A stretch of DNA of 64,000 nucleotides from Ianthella basta (lineage: Eukaryota > Porifera > Demospongiae > Verongiida > Ianthellidae), in the NCBI GenBank assembly GCA_964019415.1, contig OZ025880.1, forward strand, positions 7,308,585-7,372,584, read 5' to 3'. The number at the start of each line of letters is the position of its first letter. Positions within the stretch are counted from its first letter, which is position 1. Positions 61,272 to 64,000 of the stretch are shown in pieces. The notes beneath the pieces were generated by a model that was not told where the DNA came from, did no database searches, and worked only from the letters and a program-made list of their open reading frames with translations. Position numbers and translations under genes: made by a program.

Positions 61272-64000
61272 ACAGTGTGTGTGCACACTACCTTTAGAGT
61301 GAGAACCTCCCTGGTGTTGGTGATCAGGTTGCCGCCCGCATACAGCTCAAGGAGGGCGGGGCACTCCTCCACTCCCCCTAGTGAGGTGAGCCTGTTGTTG
61401 CTGACATCAAGGAGCTGCAAGTCGGGCAGAGTACCACGGCCCAGGGCAGAGAGCGAGGGGAGGAGATTGTGGGAGAGGGAAAGACGCACAAGGTGCTTTA
61501 GACGACACACACCTGTAGTGGGAGGGGAGGGGTGAGGGGAGGGGAGGGGAGTAGAGGGGAGAAGAGGGGAGGGGAGAGGAGTGGAGGGGAGAAGAGGGGA
61601 GGGGAGGGGAGAAGAGGGGAGGGGAGTGGAGGGGAGAAGAGGGGAGGGGAGGGGAGTGGAGGGGAGAAGAGGGGAGGGGAGGGGAGAAGAGGGGAGGGGA
61701 GGGGAGGGGAGGGGAGGGGAGGGGAGTGGAGGGGAGAAGAGGGGAGGGGAGGGGAGGGGAAGGGAGGGGAGGGGAGGGAAGGAGAGGGGAGGGAGGGGAG
61801 CCTTGACATGAAAAATGTGAGTTTAGCAATTCTTACATAACTTGCAAGCTGTGGATGCCGATCACATCTCAAACTAATGACTTGTGAAGACGACTACATA
61901 CTGACGGTAGCATGCCCCTCCCAACTCTATCCTCCTCCCCTCCCTCACTGTCAAGGCTCCTCAGCCAGTTCCTGTCCAGCGTCAGCTCCTCCAGCTGGGG
62001 GCACTCCTCCAACCCGTCCACATGCTGCAAGTAGTTGCCACGGAAACAAGCCCACTTCAAATTTGGACACTTTCCCATGGCCTTGATCTGGACTAGCCCT
62101 TGATCATTAGTGCACACACATGTGACCTCTTTCCACCAATCAGATTGCTCAGCAGCCATCTGACTAGGTCTCATCCTGCAGGGGGAGGGGAGGGGAGGGG
62201 AGGGGCAGGAGCAGGGAAGGGTGGGGAGGGGATGGTTGGGGGAGGAGAGGGAGGGGGAGGGGAGAGTTGGAGGTCATCTATCTCGAACTAGTAATGAACT
62301 AGTGAACATCACAGTGTCATGTGTCTCGATGGGGCCGCCCACTCACTTGCTGCTGCTAATGAGTTGCTCTGCCGTGGTGAGGAGAGACAAGGAGGGCGGG
62401 GCACTGAGGTTGGTCCTCACCTTGGATACCACCGTTGCCATGGAGAGGTGAGAACTGACGACAGCCCTCAGAGCAAGCTCCGCCTCCTCACCTGTCACCT
62501 CAGACCCGTTGAGGCTTTGAAGCAGTTTCATTTGGCCAATCAGAAAGAGGCGGAGGGAGGCGGAGTCAATCTGCTCCTCACACTCGTTGCCACGGAGATC
62601 CAGGTTAGTGAGAGTAGGTATGGTATTTCTGAGGAAGGCACTCACATCTACCAGGCTCTTGAGACAGTTCCAACTGATGTCAAGGCTCTGGAGCTTGGGG
62701 AGACCCTGGGGATGGGGAGGGGAGGGGAGGGGAGGGGATGGGAGGGGAAGGGAGGGGAGGGGAGGGGAATGGAGGAGAGGGGAGGGAAGGGTAGGGGAAG
62801 GGAGGAGAGGGAAGGAGAGGGGAGGGGAGGGAGGGGAGGGGGGAGAGGGGAGAGGGGGTATGGAGGGGGTGAATAGCAAATGGCGCACATTTGATGTGCC
62901 AACTGCATGAATAAGGCCTGCCTGCATTGAGTCTCACCTTCATGCCCTCCAGAGAGGTGACGGCGTTGTACCTCAAGTTCAGTGTCACAAGGAGTGGCTA
63001 CAGATAGACAAGGACACAATCATCTTGTCAGTGCCCAAACAGCCCACCACTGTGTTCTCCACTAGTTTAAGAAGGGTGCACTGGACCACTAGTCATGTGA
63101 GGACTGACTAGTGGATGGTGGAGTGTGGGAGAGGGAGTCAGCTTCCTTTGCACAGCACAGTAGGGAGGATGCATGGAGAGCCTCGTGACACAGAATGTAA
63201 TGCATGCAAGCCTATGCCACATGACAAGTGTCAGGGCAGGTGGGGGGGACATGTGGGGGGACTGGGGAGACAGAGGACAGGTGGTGGGCAGATGGGGGGA
63301 CAGGTGGGGGAGAGGGGGGGGGGGGGCAACCAGTGGCGGTCACCAAACCTGGCCCTCACCATGTCAGCAATGTGCTGAGTGGAGGTGAGGCGATTGAAGG
63401 AGAGGTCCAAAGCGGTCAGGGCGGCCACAGCTGATGACAGTGAAGGGGACAGCCTCAGTATGCCTCTGTCACTGGCATCACATTCACCGGGACACTGCAA
63501 ATATGAACAGACACACACACACACACACACACTGAAATGAGTCACCCACAACCCTCCCCTCCCGCACCCCTCCCTCTTCCTCACCTCAGTGTCCATCCCC
63601 TGCTGTACTCTGTCTCCAGTCAGTTCTTCCATCTGAAGGTCAGCTGGTGTGGCAGGGGGGAGCTGAGAGAGGATGTCCCTGTCATCATGAAGCAGCACTG
63701 GACCACTCCCACGGTGACTGGAAGATGCAGCCACCTAACGAAGGAAACCAGCTGATGGGGGTCATCAGCAAACTTGAATCAGTAGTTGCTATTGACTACA
63801 CCAACATGCAACAATGACCATTAACGAACTTTCTTTCCACTGATGACATTGGAACAAAAGATGGATGGGAGACCTGGTCCGGGCTATGTGAGACTACCCT
63901 CTCTTCACGTCAGCACTCTAGCACTGTCACCCACACACAACATCCTCCCCTCCTCCCCTCAGCACTCACCACGCTTAACTCCACAATATACTCTGGTAGT
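57396..64000 (-). CDS. LRRC9-like: LRRC9-like leucine-rich-repeat protein (3' part, 16 exons in window)
   Basis: Exons: 64000-63970 (cut by the edge), 63734-63585, 63494-63360, 62997-62938, 62705-62347, 62175-61949, 61512-61292, 61158-61036, 60688-60513, 60154-59919, 59734-59655, 59466-59402, 59180-59108, 58923-58729, 58011-57881, 57402-57396. Phases agree at every junction, and the last exon encodes only a Lys and TAA. Repeated LxxLxLxxNxL motifs occur throughout ([41 protein letters not shown]). The block [21 protein letters not shown] after an LRR run is characteristic of LRRC9. LPEYIVEL at the window edge also fits. Vertebrate LRRC9 is linked to ciliated tissues; its molecular role is unclear. 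The last two exons are less certain than the rest. The donor after 59919 is GC instead of GT. Confidence 0.75.
57530..57880. repeat. CCCCCTCACCCCACTCTCA minisatellite
   Basis: A roughly 18-bp unit repeated about 19 times between the last two LRRC9-like exons. It ends exactly at the donor of exon 58011-57881 (GTGAGGGGGTGAGGGG on the coding strand). Confidence 0.93.
58013..58115. repeat. Purine-rich (GGGGGAGGGGA)n tract at an acceptor
   Basis: CT-rich on the coding strand, ending at the AG (58013-58012) of exon 58011-57881 of the LRRC9-like gene. Confidence 0.9.
58130..58590 (-). pseudogene. LINE reverse transcriptase C-terminal fragment
   Basis: A minus-strand frame with [34 protein letters not shown] and [21 protein letters not shown] matches the post-catalytic region of non-LTR retrotransposon RTs. 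There is no catalytic YxDD box; it is truncated at both ends. It lies in sense orientation in an LRRC9-like intron. Confidence 0.8.
58598..58728. repeat. (AC)n-rich tract directly after an LRRC9-like donor
   Basis: On the coding strand the exon ending at 58729 is followed at once by GTGAGTGAGTGTGTGTG and about 120 nt of GT-rich repeat. Confidence 0.93.
58960..59092. repeat. (TG)n microsatellite
   Basis: Interrupted TG/CG array between two LRRC9-like exons. Confidence 0.95.
59218..59402. repeat. 42-bp minisatellite abutting an LRRC9-like donor
   Basis: Four to five copies of a unit containing GACCCCACCCACTGTCAC and CCCACCTGACCTCAGCACTA. The last copy runs into the donor of exon 59466-59402. 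Confidence 0.93.
60690..60920. repeat. (GGGGAGGGGCAGCAAGAGGG)-type tract at an acceptor
   Basis: About ten units of AGGGGAGGGGYRGCAATAGGG abut the AG (60690-60689) of exon 60688-60513; CT-rich on the coding strand. Confidence 0.92.
61195..61271. repeat. (TG)n microsatellite
   Basis: About 38 TG units between LRRC9-like exons 61512-61292 and 61158-61036. Confidence 0.97.
61515..61803. repeat. (GGGGAGGGGAGAAGA)n tract at an acceptor
   Basis: A 290-bp purine array on the plus strand, built from GGGGAGGGGA and GGGGAGAAGA blocks. It ends 3-4 nt from the AG (61514-61513) of exon 61512-61292. Confidence 0.93.
62708..62870. repeat. (GGGGAGGGGA)n tract at an acceptor
   Basis: A 160-bp purine array that abuts the AG (62707-62706) of exon 62705-62347. 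Confidence 0.93.
63067..63245 (+). repeat. Dispersed ~175-bp repeat, copy 2
   Basis: Near-identical to 16640-16815, here in an intron of the LRRC9-like gene, same orientation relative to the gene. Confidence 0.8.

Overview
This is a eukaryotic, animal-type genomic window: genes are split by GT-AG introns, are dense for an animal, and sit among very abundant tandem repeats. The gene set (ARHGAP21/23-type RhoGAP, nischarin-like and LRRC9-like leucine-rich-repeat genes, TMEM106 family, papain-type cathepsin, a short-chain collagen with a C4-like C-terminal domain) fits an early-branching metazoan. A demosponge is my best guess, because short-chain collagens of this type are typical there; the species cannot be fixed from the sequence. 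I assembled the gene models by hand from reading frames, splice signals and codon phase; most models close with every phase consistent.

Layout, left to right. 1-1917: repeats only. 1918-7678 (minus): a six-exon secreted protein with cysteine-rich repeats and a CUB-like domain; its introns hold a foldback element and a 22/24-bp minisatellite. 7679-12841: no confident gene; foldback element, tandem repeats, a possible hammerhead-type motif. 12842-18741 (minus): an unrecognised basic Ser/Pro-rich protein with an SRIP (SxIP-type) motif and an X-box just before its ATG; a dead LINE fragment lies in an intron. 20702-32410 (minus): 11-exon PDZ-PH-RhoGAP gene. 33471-38969 (minus): nischarin-like gene with one intron almost wholly made of a 20-bp minisatellite and with the PX core missing. 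39684-52937 (minus): two tandem TMEM106-like paralogues from a segmental duplication. Copy A (left) carries a Ty3/gypsy-type LTR retrotransposon (42261-46898) in intron 1. Copy B (right) hosts a collagen gene nested on the opposite strand (50621-51641), the only host gene on the plus strand. 54027-57287 (minus): a ten-exon cathepsin. 57396-64000 (minus): an LRRC9-like gene cut by the window edge.

These genes do not form an operon or one pathway. Two themes recur. First, simple and tandem repeats sit at splice sites in a strand-specific way: CT-rich arrays next to 3' splice sites and GT-rich arrays after 5' splice sites. Second, the TMEM106 block records a readable order of events: duplication with the breakpoint inside intron 1, then insertion of a foldback element and an LTR element into copy A only.
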